Below, piece after piece: positions 25,051 through 34,371 of a stretch of 64,000 nucleotides of DNA (position 1 is the first letter of the stretch; each line of letters begins with the position of its first letter). Made by a program: the position numbers and the translations under genes. The stretch covers positions 62,001 through 126,000 of the forward strand of contig WGMW01000040.1 of NCBI GenBank assembly GCA_016124845.1, given 5' to 3'. The notes under the pieces were generated by a model. That model was not told where the DNA came from and did not search any database. It was given only the letters and a program-made list of their open reading frames with translations. The DNA comes from Flavobacteriales bacterium (GTDB lineage Bacteria; Bacteroidota; Bacteroidia; UBA10329).

Positions 25051-25248
25051 CCCGCATAGATCGATCGTTTGTTAAACTCAACGTTTAAAAAATTGAGATC
25101 AAGCTCATGGGTGTTAAAGAAAGGCCTCAACTGCGCTTCGGTGCAGTTTCCGAATTCGTTCGGGACAGTGGAACTCTGATGCGCTCGGCAGTCTCAATCA
25201 TGTCTTAATTGGAGTTTAATTAAGCCAAGGATCTGTGCGGGTTTTTTT
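25051..25248 (+). ncRNA. ssrS: 6S RNA candidate
   Basis: About 198 bases between zapA and rny that can fold as a closed rod. The ends pair over 12 bp with one G-U: CCCGCATAGATC (25051-25062) with GATCTGTGCGGG (25230-25241), followed directly by seven T's. Further in, ATTGAGA (25092-25098) pairs with TCTCAAT (25192-25198). The apical part holds AACTGC/GCAGTT and CCGAA/TTCGG hairpins, and a CTTAATT/AATTAAG hairpin lies at 25204-25224. The length, closed ends, internal bubbles and position after zapA fit 6S RNA, which binds RNA polymerase holoenzyme in stationary phase. No covariance model was run. Confidence 0.75.
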
Positions 25249-25270
25249 ATGAATAAAAGTTGAATAGAAA

Positions 25271-26833
25271 ATGGAGTTAGTAGTAGGAGTAGTGGCTGCG
25301 TTGCTGGGGGTTATCCTTGGGGGTGCGGGAGTGATGGTTTACAACAAAAAGGTTGTGAACGATCAAGCCAACAGCATTCTGGAAGAGGCCAAGGCAAAGG
25401 CAGAAGTCATCCGTGAGAAACGGATAAGTCAGGCGAAGGAGAAGTTTCAGGAAATGAAAGCCGAGCATGACCGGAAGGTGAATGAACGGAATCAGAAATT
25501 GATCGAAGCAGAGAACCGCGTGAAACAGAAAGAGGGTTCGCTTAACAAGAAGTTTGAGGACGTGAAACGCGAGCGTCAGGCTGCTGAGCGCGAACTTGGA
25601 GAGGCCAAGAAAAAGCAAGAGAAACTTGATGGTCAGATCGAGGTTTTCAATAAGAAGCTGGAAGAGGTTGAACGCGATCGTCAGAAGCAAGTGGAGCAAC
25701 TTGAAAAAGTTGCTGGAATGAAGGCTGATGAAGCCAAAGCACAGTTGGTTGAAGCCTTGAAAGCTGAAGCGCAGACTGCTGCAATGGCGGCCATCAACGA
25801 AACAGTTGAGGAAGCCAAAATGCAGGCTGACAAGCAGGCGAAGAAAATTGTGATTCAGACCATTCAGCGTGTTGCTACCGAGCACACGATTGAGAACGCG
25901 GTTTCCATTTTCAACATTGAAAGTGACGAGATCAAAGGGCGTATCATCGGTCGTGAGGGACGAAATATCCGAGCGCTTGAAGCGGCAACTGGAATTGAGA
26001 TCATTGTAGATGATACGCCAGAGGCGATCATCCTTTCAGGATTCGACCCTGTAAAACGTGAAACGGCTCGACTGGCGCTACACCAATTGGTGACGGACGG
26101 ACGTATCCACCCAGCACGAATTGAGGAGGTTGTGGCCAAGACCAAAAAGCGTTTGGAGGAAGAGATCATCGAGATCGGTAAGCGAACTGCAATCGATCTT
26201 GGAATTCACGGTCTGCACCCGGAATTGACCAGAATGGTAGGTCGTATGAAGTATCGTTCTTCTTACGGACAGAATCTGTTGCAACACAGCCGCGAGGTAG
26301 CGAACATGTGTGCTATTATGGCTTCAGAATTGGGACTTGATCCGAAGAAGGCGAAACGCGCTGGACTGCTTCACGATATTGGTAAAGTTCCAGATGAAGA
26401 ACCAGAATTGCCACACGCAATCCTTGGTATGAAACTGGCCGAGAAATATGGTGAAAAACCGGACATCTGCAACGCCATCGGAGCTCACCACGATGAGATT
26501 GAGATGACCACGTTGATCTCTCCGATCATTCAAGTTTGTGATGCGATCTCAGGTGCTCGTCCAGGTGCAAGACGCGAGATCGTTGAAAGCTACATCAAGC
26601 GTATCAACGAGTTGGAAGCGTTGGCGTTGGCTTATCCAGGTGTGACGAAGACATTCGCTATTCAGGCGGGTCGTGAATTGCGTGTAATTGTGGAAAGCGA
26701 GAAGGTTTCTGATGCGCAGGCAGATCAATTGGCAATGGACATTTCTATGAAGATCCAAGATGAAATGACCTATCCGGGTCAAGTACGTGTGACTGTTATC
26801 CGTGAAAAGAGAGCAGTTGCTTACGCTAAGTAG
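25271..26833 (+). CDS. rny: Ribonuclease Y
   Basis: A 520-residue membrane-anchored endoribonuclease that starts mRNA decay. The N-terminal membrane helix (about 3-23, [20 protein letters not shown]) is followed by a long coiled coil (about 30-200), a KH domain with [15 protein letters not shown] (about 220-235) and a metal-dependent HD domain with HSREVA and LLHDIGK (about 335-370). The size and domain order are those of standard RNase Y. A terminator follows at 26866-26898. Confidence 0.97.
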   Translation: MELVVGVVAALLGVILGGAGVMVYNKKVVNDQANSILEEAKAKAEVIREKRISQAKEKFQEMKAEHDRKVNERNQKLIEAENRVKQKEGSLNKKFEDVKRERQAAERELGEAKKKQEKLDGQIEVFNKKLEEVERDRQKQVEQLEKVAGMKADEAKAQLVEALKAEAQTAAMAAINETVEEAKMQADKQAKKIVIQTIQRVATEHTIENAVSIFNIESDEIKGRIIGREGRNIRALEAATGIEIIVDDTPEAIILSGFDPVKRETARLALHQLVTDGRIHPARIEEVVAKTKKRLEEEIIEIGKRTAIDLGIHGLHPELTRMVGRMKYRSSYGQNLLQHSREVANMCAIMASELGLDPKKAKRAGLLHDIGKVPDEEPELPHAILGMKLAEKYGEKPDICNAIGAHHDEIEMTTLISPIIQVCDAISGARPGARREIVESYIKRINELEALALAYPGVTKTFAIQAGRELRVIVESEKVSDAQADQLAMDISMKIQDEMTYPGQVRVTVIREKRAVAYAK

Positions 26834-26865
26834 GTGATCAGTTGATCAGGGAATTAGTGAATTAG

Positions 26866-26898
26866 AAGGGCGTTCGATCTGGGGTCGGACGCCCTTTT
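26866..26898 (+). terminator. Intrinsic terminator after rny
   Basis: AAGGGCGTTCGA (26866-26877) pairs with TCGGACGCCCTT with one G-U, then TTTT. It lies 33 bases after the rny stop. Confidence 0.85.
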
Positions 26899-26902
26899 CA
26901 AT

Positions 26903-26932
26903 TGTAGAGACGCGATTCATCGCGTCTCTACA
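26903..26932. repeat. Dispersed-type palindrome (TGTAGAGACGCGA)
   Basis: Perfect 13-bp arms TGTAGAGACGCGA (26903-26915) and TCGCGTCTCTACA (26920-26932) around TTCA. From memory, the GTAGAGACGCG palindrome occurs in many copies in Bacteroidota and Cyanobacteria. Here it contains the stop codon (26928-26930) of the FemAB-like gene, so insertion or variation of the repeat may have set that protein's end. Confidence 0.75.
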
Positions 26933-27857
26933 GCAATTTCAACAACTTCGAATCCGTTTTTCGAATCTCGAAATAGGGAGTTTGCTTGGCCCCGAACGAA
27001 CGGAAGAAACGTTCCACAGGCTCAATCATACTTCCCTCAAAATTGAACTTATCAGCTACGCTCGAAGCAAAAAGTATGGCTGTCCACATGAGCAGGCTCA
27101 TCGCGCCTGAGTTTTTGTTTTCAGGGTCTGTTGCACCTGCCAAGTAATAAGCTGAATCATGATCCCAAACCAGTAGGAGAGAAGCAATAGGATTTCCATC
27201 GGCATCACTTGCAATCCAAGCTTTACAGGCATCTTTCGTATTCAACTTCTCAAAAACACGATTGAAATATGCTTCTGAGTAGTTCAGCTCCTGACCTTTG
27301 ATAGCAAAGTCCTTCAATTTTAGATTATGAAGCGTCTTTACTTCGTTCACTTCAGAAACGGTCAGTGATTTCTGTGCTTTAGAGATTTCCCTTCGGATGT
27401 TTCCTTGCAGGTTTTCGTAGAGGATGTCAGCATCCGAAAGGTCGTCAATGATGTATGTGTAACGGGTCGATTGCTCGAAATCGTTCCAGAAGAATGGAAG
27501 CCAATTCGTCACTTCGGGATGGAAATACTGAATGAATTTATCGGTCTTTGGAAGCTGCTCGATGAGTTGCTCGTACATCTTCTTCTCAAAGGAAAGTCGC
27601 GTAGCTTCTTTCTGTCCTTCAGGATAATGAAGCCACGGCCCCATGTAAGGCGTCAATGGCGGAACCGTAATAATATCGAACTGCAGTTTTCGCTTTTTGA
27701 AGTATGGCATGAACGCCTGAACATCATTCTCAGAACCTACCAAAGCCACGTCCCATTGTTCGGGTTTGGCCACAATTTCCATCCAATCGTATTGCAGAAA
27801 CAAGGGGATTTCTGGATGCTTGGCACACCAATTCTTGAAAATCTCCTTGTTGCTCAT
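26928..27857 (-). CDS. FemAB/GNAT-like acyltransferase family protein
   Basis: A 309-residue protein with the double-GNAT look of FemAB/BioF2-type proteins, which transfer amino acids or acyl groups, for example to peptidoglycan precursors or lipids. LFLQYDWMEIVAK opens the first half and YTYIIDDLSDADILYENLQGN the second; RREISKAQKSLTV and PIASLLLVWDHDSAYYLAGATD are the recognisable C-terminal GNAT strands. ATG 27857 (MSNKEIFKNW) is preferred over ATG 27863. The substrate is unknown. The stop lies in a palindromic repeat. Confidence 0.75.
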   Translation of the reverse strand: MSNKEIFKNWCAKHPEIPLFLQYDWMEIVAKPEQWDVALVGSENDVQAFMPYFKKRKLQFDIITVPPLTPYMGPWLHYPEGQKEATRLSFEKKMYEQLIEQLPKTDKFIQYFHPEVTNWLPFFWNDFEQSTRYTYIIDDLSDADILYENLQGNIRREISKAQKSLTVSEVNEVKTLHNLKLKDFAIKGQELNYSEAYFNRVFEKLNTKDACKAWIASDADGNPIASLLLVWDHDSAYYLAGATDPENKNSGAMSLLMWTAILFASSVADKFNFEGSMIEPVERFFRSFGAKQTPYFEIRKTDSKLLKLL

Positions 27858-27907
27858 GTTCAACTATTCCGCGTTCTATACGGTTGCGAGCGTAAATTAT
27901 TGCGAAT

Positions 27908-28765
27908 TCAGAAAAGCGCCAAAAGCTGATCGACCTGATCGAGTTTTCGGTACTTGCCAAGTCGCTTGTAAGCCGCTTTCAACTCAGTTAGAAGTCGCTT
28001 GATGATTTCTTTGTTGGTCATCGGTTTCAGACTTTCCACCGTTACTTCCAGCTGCATCTTTTCAATGTAGCGTTCCAGTTCTCCTTTGCCAAAAACCGCT
28101 CCTTTGCTGAACGGATTGATATAGAAAAGCACATCGCCATCGGCCGCATTGTTCACGTCCAAGTAACCCAAGATGAAATGTTGCGGAAGGTCGATGCCTA
28201 CCACAGGAAGTTCAAGCCTGTCGGCAATGACTTTATACAGAATTCCCAATGCTGTTGGACTTCCGTTGAGTTGTTCCAGTACATTGCTGATGAAGTAACT
28301 CGGATATGAATTGGGATATTTCGGATATCCGTGGAAACGGTGTATCTCGTACAGGATATGGTTCAGCACACGGATCTTCTCCAATGATGTGAGGTGATCG
28401 TTCAGTTCGATCCAAACATCTTTCCGAAGTAATTCCAGCCGCGATGCCATGAAATCGATATGCTGATCCGGATATTGGAACATCGAAGCTGTAACGGCTC
28501 CTTCGTAGAGGTCTTCGGAACCGTTTCCGATCCAATCCGCCAAGGCAATTTTGCACGAATCGAACTCTATTTGCTGAATGATCTCTTCAATACGGTTCTG
28601 AATAGCGAGATGGGCACTTGTTTCCCATTCAAATTCCAAATGTGGAATGACATTCTTGCCGTAAGAAACCAGTCGGTCGCTCACATTCTGATAGACAGAA
28701 TCATCGGGGTCATCCAGCAGCTGAATGAGCGCTCGTACTTCCGTATATCCGGATGGCCATTGCAT
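27908..28765 (-). CDS. SirB1/transglutaminase-like family protein
   Basis: A 285-residue soluble protein (from MQWPSGYTEVR; ATG 28774 would add three residues). A helical N-terminal part with HEAT-like character (about 1-80) precedes the SirB1-type domain with LNHILYEIHRFHG and SYFISNVLEQLNGSPTALGI, then LPVVGIDLPQHFILGYL. The latter resembles the transglutaminase-like fold, with a His in PQHF but Ser where a catalytic Cys would be expected (LNGSPTAL), so enzyme activity is doubtful. Function unknown. Confidence 0.8.
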   Translation of the reverse strand: MQWPSGYTEVRALIQLLDDPDDSVYQNVSDRLVSYGKNVIPHLEFEWETSAHLAIQNRIEEIIQQIEFDSCKIALADWIGNGSEDLYEGAVTASMFQYPDQHIDFMASRLELLRKDVWIELNDHLTSLEKIRVLNHILYEIHRFHGYPKYPNSYPSYFISNVLEQLNGSPTALGILYKVIADRLELPVVGIDLPQHFILGYLDVNNAADGDVLFYINPFSKGAVFGKGELERYIEKMQLEVTVESLKPMTNKEIIKRLLTELKAAYKRLGKYRKLDQVDQLLALF

Positions 28766-28879
28766 CGAGTGCAAATTACGATCGAGGTAGCCACCTGTAA
28801 TTGGCTGATAATCACAGTTTTCATCAAGCCTGTGTTAATTAGTTTGAATCTCCTACTTTTATAACAAGGAGAAGTGAAG

Positions 28880-30943
28880 ATGAAAGTTTGGAATTCATTT
28901 CCGATGCTTCGTGTGGTTTTGCCGATCATTTTCGGGGTGATCGTGGCTGCATTTGCACTTGAGTCTGTTCGTCCAACCACCGATCAGATCTGCATTATTT
29001 ACGGTTGCGCCATTCTTCTATCGCTCGGAACGATTTTATTGAGTTTTATCGGTAGGAGACCCTATTTGTTCGGAATTGCCCTGTGGCCAGTACTTTTTCT
29101 ATTGGGATCATTGCTCACTGTTTCCGTTTCCGACTATGTTTTTCCCAATTACCTGAACCCAGAGAAAGCAGGGGAACAGGTCTTTATTGCGGAGGTTGGT
29201 GAACAGCCGCGTGTTCGGACCAACTCTGTGGAGGTGATCGCGGACGTAACGGATGCCGAGCGTAAGTCTTTTGGTAAGGTACTGTTCTATTTTGACCTTG
29301 ATTCTGCCGCAAGAAGGGTCAAGTACGGGCAGGAACTGGTACTGAAAAGTGCTGTTGATCGAGTTCGTCCGCAGGGAAACCCAGATGAGTTCAACTATGC
29401 ACGCTATCTGCGTTTTCATAATATTCTGTTCCGAGGATTTGTGCGGAGTGGCGATTGGGAAGTTCTCTCTAACGGCAATCCTGGAATTGTAGGTTGGTTT
29501 GCTGACGCGCGGACATTCCTGATCGGGAAGCTGAAAGAATCTGGACTGGAAGGTGATGAACTTGCCGTGGCCTCGGCATTGATACTTGGCTTCCGCGACA
29601 ACTTGGACAAAGAACTGATGTCGGCTTATGCAGGTGCTGGCGCAACCCATGTGCTGGCAGTTTCCGGTCTGCATGTGGGTATCGTTTATCTCATTATCAA
29701 CTTCTTTCTCCGATTTATGGACAGGAGCAATTATCTGCGCTGGTTAAAGACCTTGCTTCTGGTAGTTCTGTTGGTCGGGTATGCCGCTCTGACAGGATTT
29801 TCAGCCTCTGTTTCCCGTGCGGCACTCATGTTCACATTTGTTGCTTTGGGCAAGGCCATCAATCGAGATACCAACATATTCAATACGCTGGCTGCATCGG
29901 CCTTCGGGCTGATTCTCTACGACCCAATGATTGTGATGCAGGTTGGTTTTCAACTCTCCTATGCTGCCGTTTTCGGTATTGTGGTCATCCAGCCGAAGCT
30001 GGTGCAGCTGAAGAGTTTTGAAAACCGTTGGCTCGATTGGGCATGGTCCATCAGTTGTGTTTCCATCGCTGCGCAGATCGCCACATTTCCGTTAGGATTG
30101 CTCTATTTCCATCAGTTTCCATTGCTTTTCCTGCTGTCCAATCTTATTGTCATTCCAGCAGCGGCACTTATCCTTTACATCGGCTTCGGTCTGTTTGTCC
30201 TGTGCTGGTGGAAACCGACCCTGCTTTTCTTCGGTTTCATCCTTCGTTCGGTCATTTCCATTCTCAATTTTCTGGTCGTTCAAATTGAGCAGATACCGAA
30301 TTCGGTCCTTATGGGAATAGACATCACAACTTTTGAAACGCTACTTATCTACCTCATTATCATCAGCGTTCTCGTGTTTTATCTGCAAAAGCAGAAACTT
30401 GGACTTTACGTGTCGCTGTTCGTTTCCATCGTACTTGTTTTGATGCAAGTGTGGGAAGTGAACCAACAACAGCATCAACGTTTCTCTACCATCTACAATG
30501 TCAGAAAGGAAACGGTGGCAGCATTCGTCAATGGAACTGAGCTGACCTTTGTATCAAGTTCAAAGTTCCGATCTGATGCAAGCGCGATGCTTTTCAATGT
30601 GAAACACCATTGGTGGAAAAAAGGAGTTGATGAGGAAAATTGGGTGGAACTTTCTGATTCGGTCTGCAATCGGGTTCTCGAATTTGGTGATGAACGATTT
30701 GCCATCCTCAATTTGAAACCCTCCAATGATCAGGCGATGTCTTGGAAACCATCAGATTCGCTTGACTTCGCCATCATTCATTCAATTGGATGGGATCTGA
30801 TAGACCAGTTGGTTTCATTGCCTACATCAAAATTGATCATCTCAAATACGTTAGGTACAAAAACAAAGGAACGCCTTACGGGCGTTCCAAATAAAGAAGT
30901 TGTATTTGTTTCGGAAGCTGGGGCGTATCCGTTCTCTTACTGA
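28880..30943 (+). CDS. comEC: ComEC/Rec2-family DNA uptake channel protein
   Basis: A 687-residue inner-membrane protein that would carry single-stranded DNA into the cytoplasm during natural transformation. Two to three N-terminal helices precede a DUF4131 soluble part (about 90-200, with NPDEFNYARYLRFHNI), then the competence domain with GATHVLAVSGLHVGIVY (about 254-270) and 8-9 further helices. The C-terminal 150 residues are soluble, but I see no metallo-beta-lactamase HxHxDH motif. ATG 28880 is preferred over GTG 28874 because an unusual Shine-Dalgarno, AAGGAG (28866-28871), lies eight bases before it. The 3' end overlaps the convergent gene by seven bases. Confidence 0.9.
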   Translation: MKVWNSFPMLRVVLPIIFGVIVAAFALESVRPTTDQICIIYGCAILLSLGTILLSFIGRRPYLFGIALWPVLFLLGSLLTVSVSDYVFPNYLNPEKAGEQVFIAEVGEQPRVRTNSVEVIADVTDAERKSFGKVLFYFDLDSAARRVKYGQELVLKSAVDRVRPQGNPDEFNYARYLRFHNILFRGFVRSGDWEVLSNGNPGIVGWFADARTFLIGKLKESGLEGDELAVASALILGFRDNLDKELMSAYAGAGATHVLAVSGLHVGIVYLIINFFLRFMDRSNYLRWLKTLLLVVLLVGYAALTGFSASVSRAALMFTFVALGKAINRDTNIFNTLAASAFGLILYDPMIVMQVGFQLSYAAVFGIVVIQPKLVQLKSFENRWLDWAWSISCVSIAAQIATFPLGLLYFHQFPLLFLLSNLIVIPAAALILYIGFGLFVLCWWKPTLLFFGFILRSVISILNFLVVQIEQIPNSVLMGIDITTFETLLIYLIIISVLVFYLQKQKLGLYVSLFVSIVLVLMQVWEVNQQQHQRFSTIYNVRKETVAAFVNGTELTFVSSSKFRSDASAMLFNVKHHWWKKGVDEENWVELSDSVCNRVLEFGDERFAILNLKPSNDQAMSWKPSDSLDFAIIHSIGWDLIDQLVSLPTSKLIISNTLGTKTKERLTGVPNKEVVFVSEAGAYPFSY

Positions 30944-33900
30944 ATGGCAATCCAATCCAGCATCAGGCTTTGTCCCCAAGCAGAACCATCAACACGGTAA
31001 ACGTTAACTTGAAAGCTGCTGGTACCGATACTTTTGGTTGTGACCGCGAACGTGTCCGTATAGGTCTGTCCTGTTTCAGTTCGTACTGTGCATATAACTT
31101 TCGGTGCAGAGCCGAATGAGGAAGGAAAATTAACTGTATAAGTGGAGATATTGGATCCAGAACCAAGAGTGGCGGTACCCGATTGAATCATTGAATGCGT
31201 TGTTCCACCACCTACTTGCAACTGGTCGGTTTCAGTTTTTCCGGCAACATCAAGTTTCGAGGTTGGCGATGCTGTTCCAACACCAACATTACCAGCACCT
31301 GTAACAATCAACGTGTTTGTATTCCCCCAAAGTCCGAGGTTAATGTAGTTGGAACTGTTACCGTCACTCACATGGTTGTAACGGAACTCGGCCATGTTAT
31401 TCGCTGTTTCCGCCTTTCCGAATTCAAATCCCACTAACGAGCTGGAGGCCAAAGAACCATTCACCAACTTGACCGCATTGCCTGTCAAAGATGTGTTCAA
31501 GTGAAGTATTCCAGTTGGAGATGAAGTTCCGATACCTACGTTACCACCGCTTTCCACCGTCATTTTCACGCTACTGCCTGTAACGTCCTTGATCAAAAAT
31601 TTGCCAGCTCCCTCACCGGCCGCATTGGCCGTAGAAATTAGTTCCCAAACCCGTCCTCCGGAGGCCATACTGTTTACATACAGAGCCGTTCCATACGTAT
31701 TGGAACCATCAAATCGGGCAACATCATATGGCGTTGTGCTGTTGGCCACCACATGTAGCGGATTGGAAGGGGAACTTGTGCCAATACCTACACTTCCTCC
31801 GTTGGTAATTGCCAATCTGTTGGTTGAGTTGGTATAGAAATCCAAACCAAATGCATTGCCACCGGCATTTCTCTTGGATCCGATTCCTTCACCGGATGCA
31901 TTGCCAAACGCAAGTGCACCTGCCGCAACGGATCCACTGTTGGTGTTATTGTTATCAACAGTAGCACCGGCTCCAACGGTCAGTCCTCCGTCCATCCTAC
32001 CTCTGCCGCTCACCCAAAATTCGGAGGAAGATTGCTGAGAACCGTACTGATTCTGAATGTAATCTCCATCACCGCTTGGAACATCGCTGGAGATAATGAG
32101 ATCACCATTTGAGTTGGCCTGAACATTGCCTCCAGCAGAAAGCCCTGATATGCGAACGTTTCCTACTACCTCAAGTTTTTGAGCAGGGGATGTTGCGCCA
32201 ATACCAATATTGCCATTTGCAGAGATTCTCAACCTTTCAGCCGCAGCAGAAGAGCCAGGTGTTCCAGTTGGTTTGGTAAAGAATGTCAAATAACCACCTT
32301 TGTTGCTGTTTCCTTGATCTTCAGCAGCAAAGGCACGGATACCGGCACTTGCGTCTGTCGATGATGGGCCAGTATCGTCTGTGCTGTCAAAGAGTAGAGA
32401 ACCCAAGGCATCATCAACAGCAGTGGTAGGGTCTTCGCGGGTAATGAAAATGGTTCCACCCGTAGGCTCTCCTACATTCAACTTGGCATCGGGCGTGCTG
32501 GTTCCCATTCCAACACGATTGGTTGATGCATCCAAATAGAACGTATTTGCGTCAGTGTCTCCCTCAATTTTAAAGTCTCGGTCAAGCCCCTGAGCGTTGA
32601 AAATCACATCTCCATCTCCGTGAATTGTGTGGTTGACGAGACCATCGGTGAATACTTCTATTTTTCCGTCATTCCCACCAGTACCTGCATCGCTTATCTT
32701 GACCAGGTTTGTGCCGTTGACATCCGTATCGTTGAAATATGTGTCACTACCAAAAAGGGCATCTCCGTTAGATGCCACCTTGAAGTGATCCACACCTCCG
32801 TCCTGAACCACAAATTCACCAGTTCCATCAAGGTTTACGGTCAAATTGTAAGAACCATTCGTAATTGTTGTTGCCTCCGTCAAAGAACCTCCAAGTCGAA
32901 TCATATCAGCTCCAGCGTTCACATTCAATCCGTTGTCGGCCGATGCATTCAACGTTACATCACCTGTTGTTCCGCCACCAATAATTCCGTCACCAGCAAC
33001 CACGGAAGTTATATCTCCTGCATAAGAATCTTCCCACGTTACTGTTCCACCACCAGCAGAGGTCAGCACTTGACCCGTAACACCTGTGTGTCCTCCTATC
33101 AGAACGGCTCCCGAAAGATTGATATCTCCAACTACATCAAGTTTATATTCAGGCGTAGATGTTCCTATACCAACGCGGTCGGTTGATGCATCCGTGAAAA
33201 GCAGATTGGCGTCAGTATCTCCCTGTGCATTAAAATCAACATCTGTTCCTGTTGGGTTGACAGAAACTTTATCGGTTCCCGTTACTTCGGTCAGGTCGAA
33301 CATGCTTACCCCTCCTGCCCAAATCGTGATCTGGTCGGTATTGAATTCAAGTTTAGTGTCAACATTACCATTATGAGAAAGGTATTGGTCAATGCCAACA
33401 TCACCGGCAACATCCAATTCATAGTCTGGAGCAGTTGTGCCGATACCAACGTTGCCATTGTCCAGAATGGTCATTCGCGTTGCGGGTGCACCAGAACCGT
33501 TACTGGTGCGGAAGAACATGGCGGCATCGCCCGTTGCGTCACGGTTTGTACGTCTAACTGCAATCTCACCAGAACCCGGACTTGAAGTAGTAGATGTACT
33601 GTTGGTAAACCGTAGAATGGACCCTGTCTCATCTGCTGATGAGTTGGAGTGTAAGTTAAGTAAGGATGTTTCGGCACCACCAGTACCTCCCGAAATCTGG
33701 AGCTTGTAATCGGAGTTGGTGTTGCCGATCCCCACATTTCCAGATACCAGCAGCCCATCAGCTCCCTGAACATCTACGGCTCCAGCGTCAGCGGTTATCA
33801 CCCGCCCAACTCCTGAACCACCACCGTCATAGGCCCCATCAAGCGTAGTAACGATACCTGCCGTGTTGGGAATTTCTCTCCAAGAATTGGCCGTACCATC

Positions 33901-34164
33901 CCAATACCAGAAACTCTCCGTGTCCGTGTCGTAGACCAACATGCCGTTATCAGAACCGTTGGTCGGAGCAAATGCTCCACGTTGTGTCGTGGTCATTCTT
34001 GGCAGTAGAACACCCTTGTCTGTGGCGGTGATGTCAAGAATGGACTGTGCATCCGGAGCAGCTCCCGAAGAATTGATTGAAACCGCCTGACCAAAGGTTC
34101 GAGAACCGAAAGATCCTATGATTGCAACAGTAACAAGAATTTGCAGAGTACGATTTGATCTCAT
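30937..34164 (-). CDS. Large secreted tail-fibre-like repeat protein with H-type-lectin-like C-terminus
   Basis: A 1075-residue secreted protein. A signal peptide (RTLQILVTVAIIGSFGSRTFG) is followed by a head with ILDITATDKGVLLPRMTTTQR, then seven or so copies of a tail-fibre motif such as GNVGIGTTAPDYELDVAGDV and DRVGIGTSTPEYKLDVVGDI, with long Gly/Ser/Thr/Asn-rich beta spacers. These resemble the shaft of phage-type trimeric fibres. The last 80 residues (FPSSFGSAPKVICTV...FQVNVYRVDG...LMLDWIAIQ) look like an H-type lectin or fibre receptor-binding domain. No T9SS sorting domain or S74 chaperone is visible, so the export route beyond the periplasm is unclear. No phage genes are nearby. Confidence 0.85.
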   Translation of the reverse strand: MRSNRTLQILVTVAIIGSFGSRTFGQAVSINSSGAAPDAQSILDITATDKGVLLPRMTTTQRGAFAPTNGSDNGMLVYDTDTESFWYWDGTANSWREIPNTAGIVTTLDGAYDGGGSGVGRVITADAGAVDVQGADGLLVSGNVGIGNTNSDYKLQISGGTGGAETSLLNLHSNSSADETGSILRFTNSTSTTSSPGSGEIAVRRTNRDATGDAAMFFRTSNGSGAPATRMTILDNGNVGIGTTAPDYELDVAGDVGIDQYLSHNGNVDTKLEFNTDQITIWAGGVSMFDLTEVTGTDKVSVNPTGTDVDFNAQGDTDANLLFTDASTDRVGIGTSTPEYKLDVVGDINLSGAVLIGGHTGVTGQVLTSAGGGTVTWEDSYAGDITSVVAGDGIIGGGTTGDVTLNASADNGLNVNAGADMIRLGGSLTEATTITNGSYNLTVNLDGTGEFVVQDGGVDHFKVASNGDALFGSDTYFNDTDVNGTNLVKISDAGTGGNDGKIEVFTDGLVNHTIHGDGDVIFNAQGLDRDFKIEGDTDANTFYLDASTNRVGMGTSTPDAKLNVGEPTGGTIFITREDPTTAVDDALGSLLFDSTDDTGPSSTDASAGIRAFAAEDQGNSNKGGYLTFFTKPTGTPGSSAAAERLRISANGNIGIGATSPAQKLEVVGNVRISGLSAGGNVQANSNGDLIISSDVPSGDGDYIQNQYGSQQSSSEFWVSGRGRMDGGLTVGAGATVDNNNTNSGSVAAGALAFGNASGEGIGSKRNAGGNAFGLDFYTNSTNRLAITNGGSVGIGTSSPSNPLHVVANSTTPYDVARFDGSNTYGTALYVNSMASGGRVWELISTANAAGEGAGKFLIKDVTGSSVKMTVESGGNVGIGTSSPTGILHLNTSLTGNAVKLVNGSLASSSLVGFEFGKAETANNMAEFRYNHVSDGNSSNYINLGLWGNTNTLIVTGAGNVGVGTASPTSKLDVAGKTETDQLQVGGGTTHSMIQSGTATLGSGSNISTYTVNFPSSFGSAPKVICTVRTETGQTYTDTFAVTTKSIGTSSFQVNVYRVDGSAWGQSLMLDWIAIQ

Positions 34165-34202
34165 GCCTGATTCAGATTTTAGTTGTTTCGATAAACTTAT
34201 GA

Positions 34203-34250
34203 CAAACCATGCCGTGCTGATGGTTTTTATCGATGAACACCATCGGTTTG
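34203..34250. promoter_or_regulatory. Nested inverted repeats in a divergent promoter region
   Basis: Outer arms CAAACC (34203-34208) and GGTTTG (34245-34250) enclose inner arms GATGGT (34219-34224) and ACCATC (34239-34244), with ATCGAT near the centre. They lie between the divergent fibre-like gene and the helical repeat gene. They could be an operator or an RNA hairpin in the fibre gene's leader; no T run follows. Confidence 0.45.
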
Positions 34251-34371
34251 CCGACTAACAAATATATGTTATCAGAAGTATAGACCGCTCACAAACCGAA
34301 CATCCTTAAAGTCAATTTAATTTTCAGATTGTAAAATCATAGGTTTTGTTTTACTTTCAATGCGCAATCAC

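Noticed and set aside
25070-25092. TTTGTTAAACTC / AACGTTTAAA in the 6S RNA region as another copy of the TTGTTYAAC operator
   Set aside because: Lies within the transcribed RNA candidate and does not form the dyad seen at the other sites; probably coincidence of AT-rich sequence.
30937-34164. Prophage or phage-tail island
   Set aside because: Only the fibre-like motif is present; neighbours are comEC and a helical repeat protein, with no tail, capsid, integrase or lysis genes.
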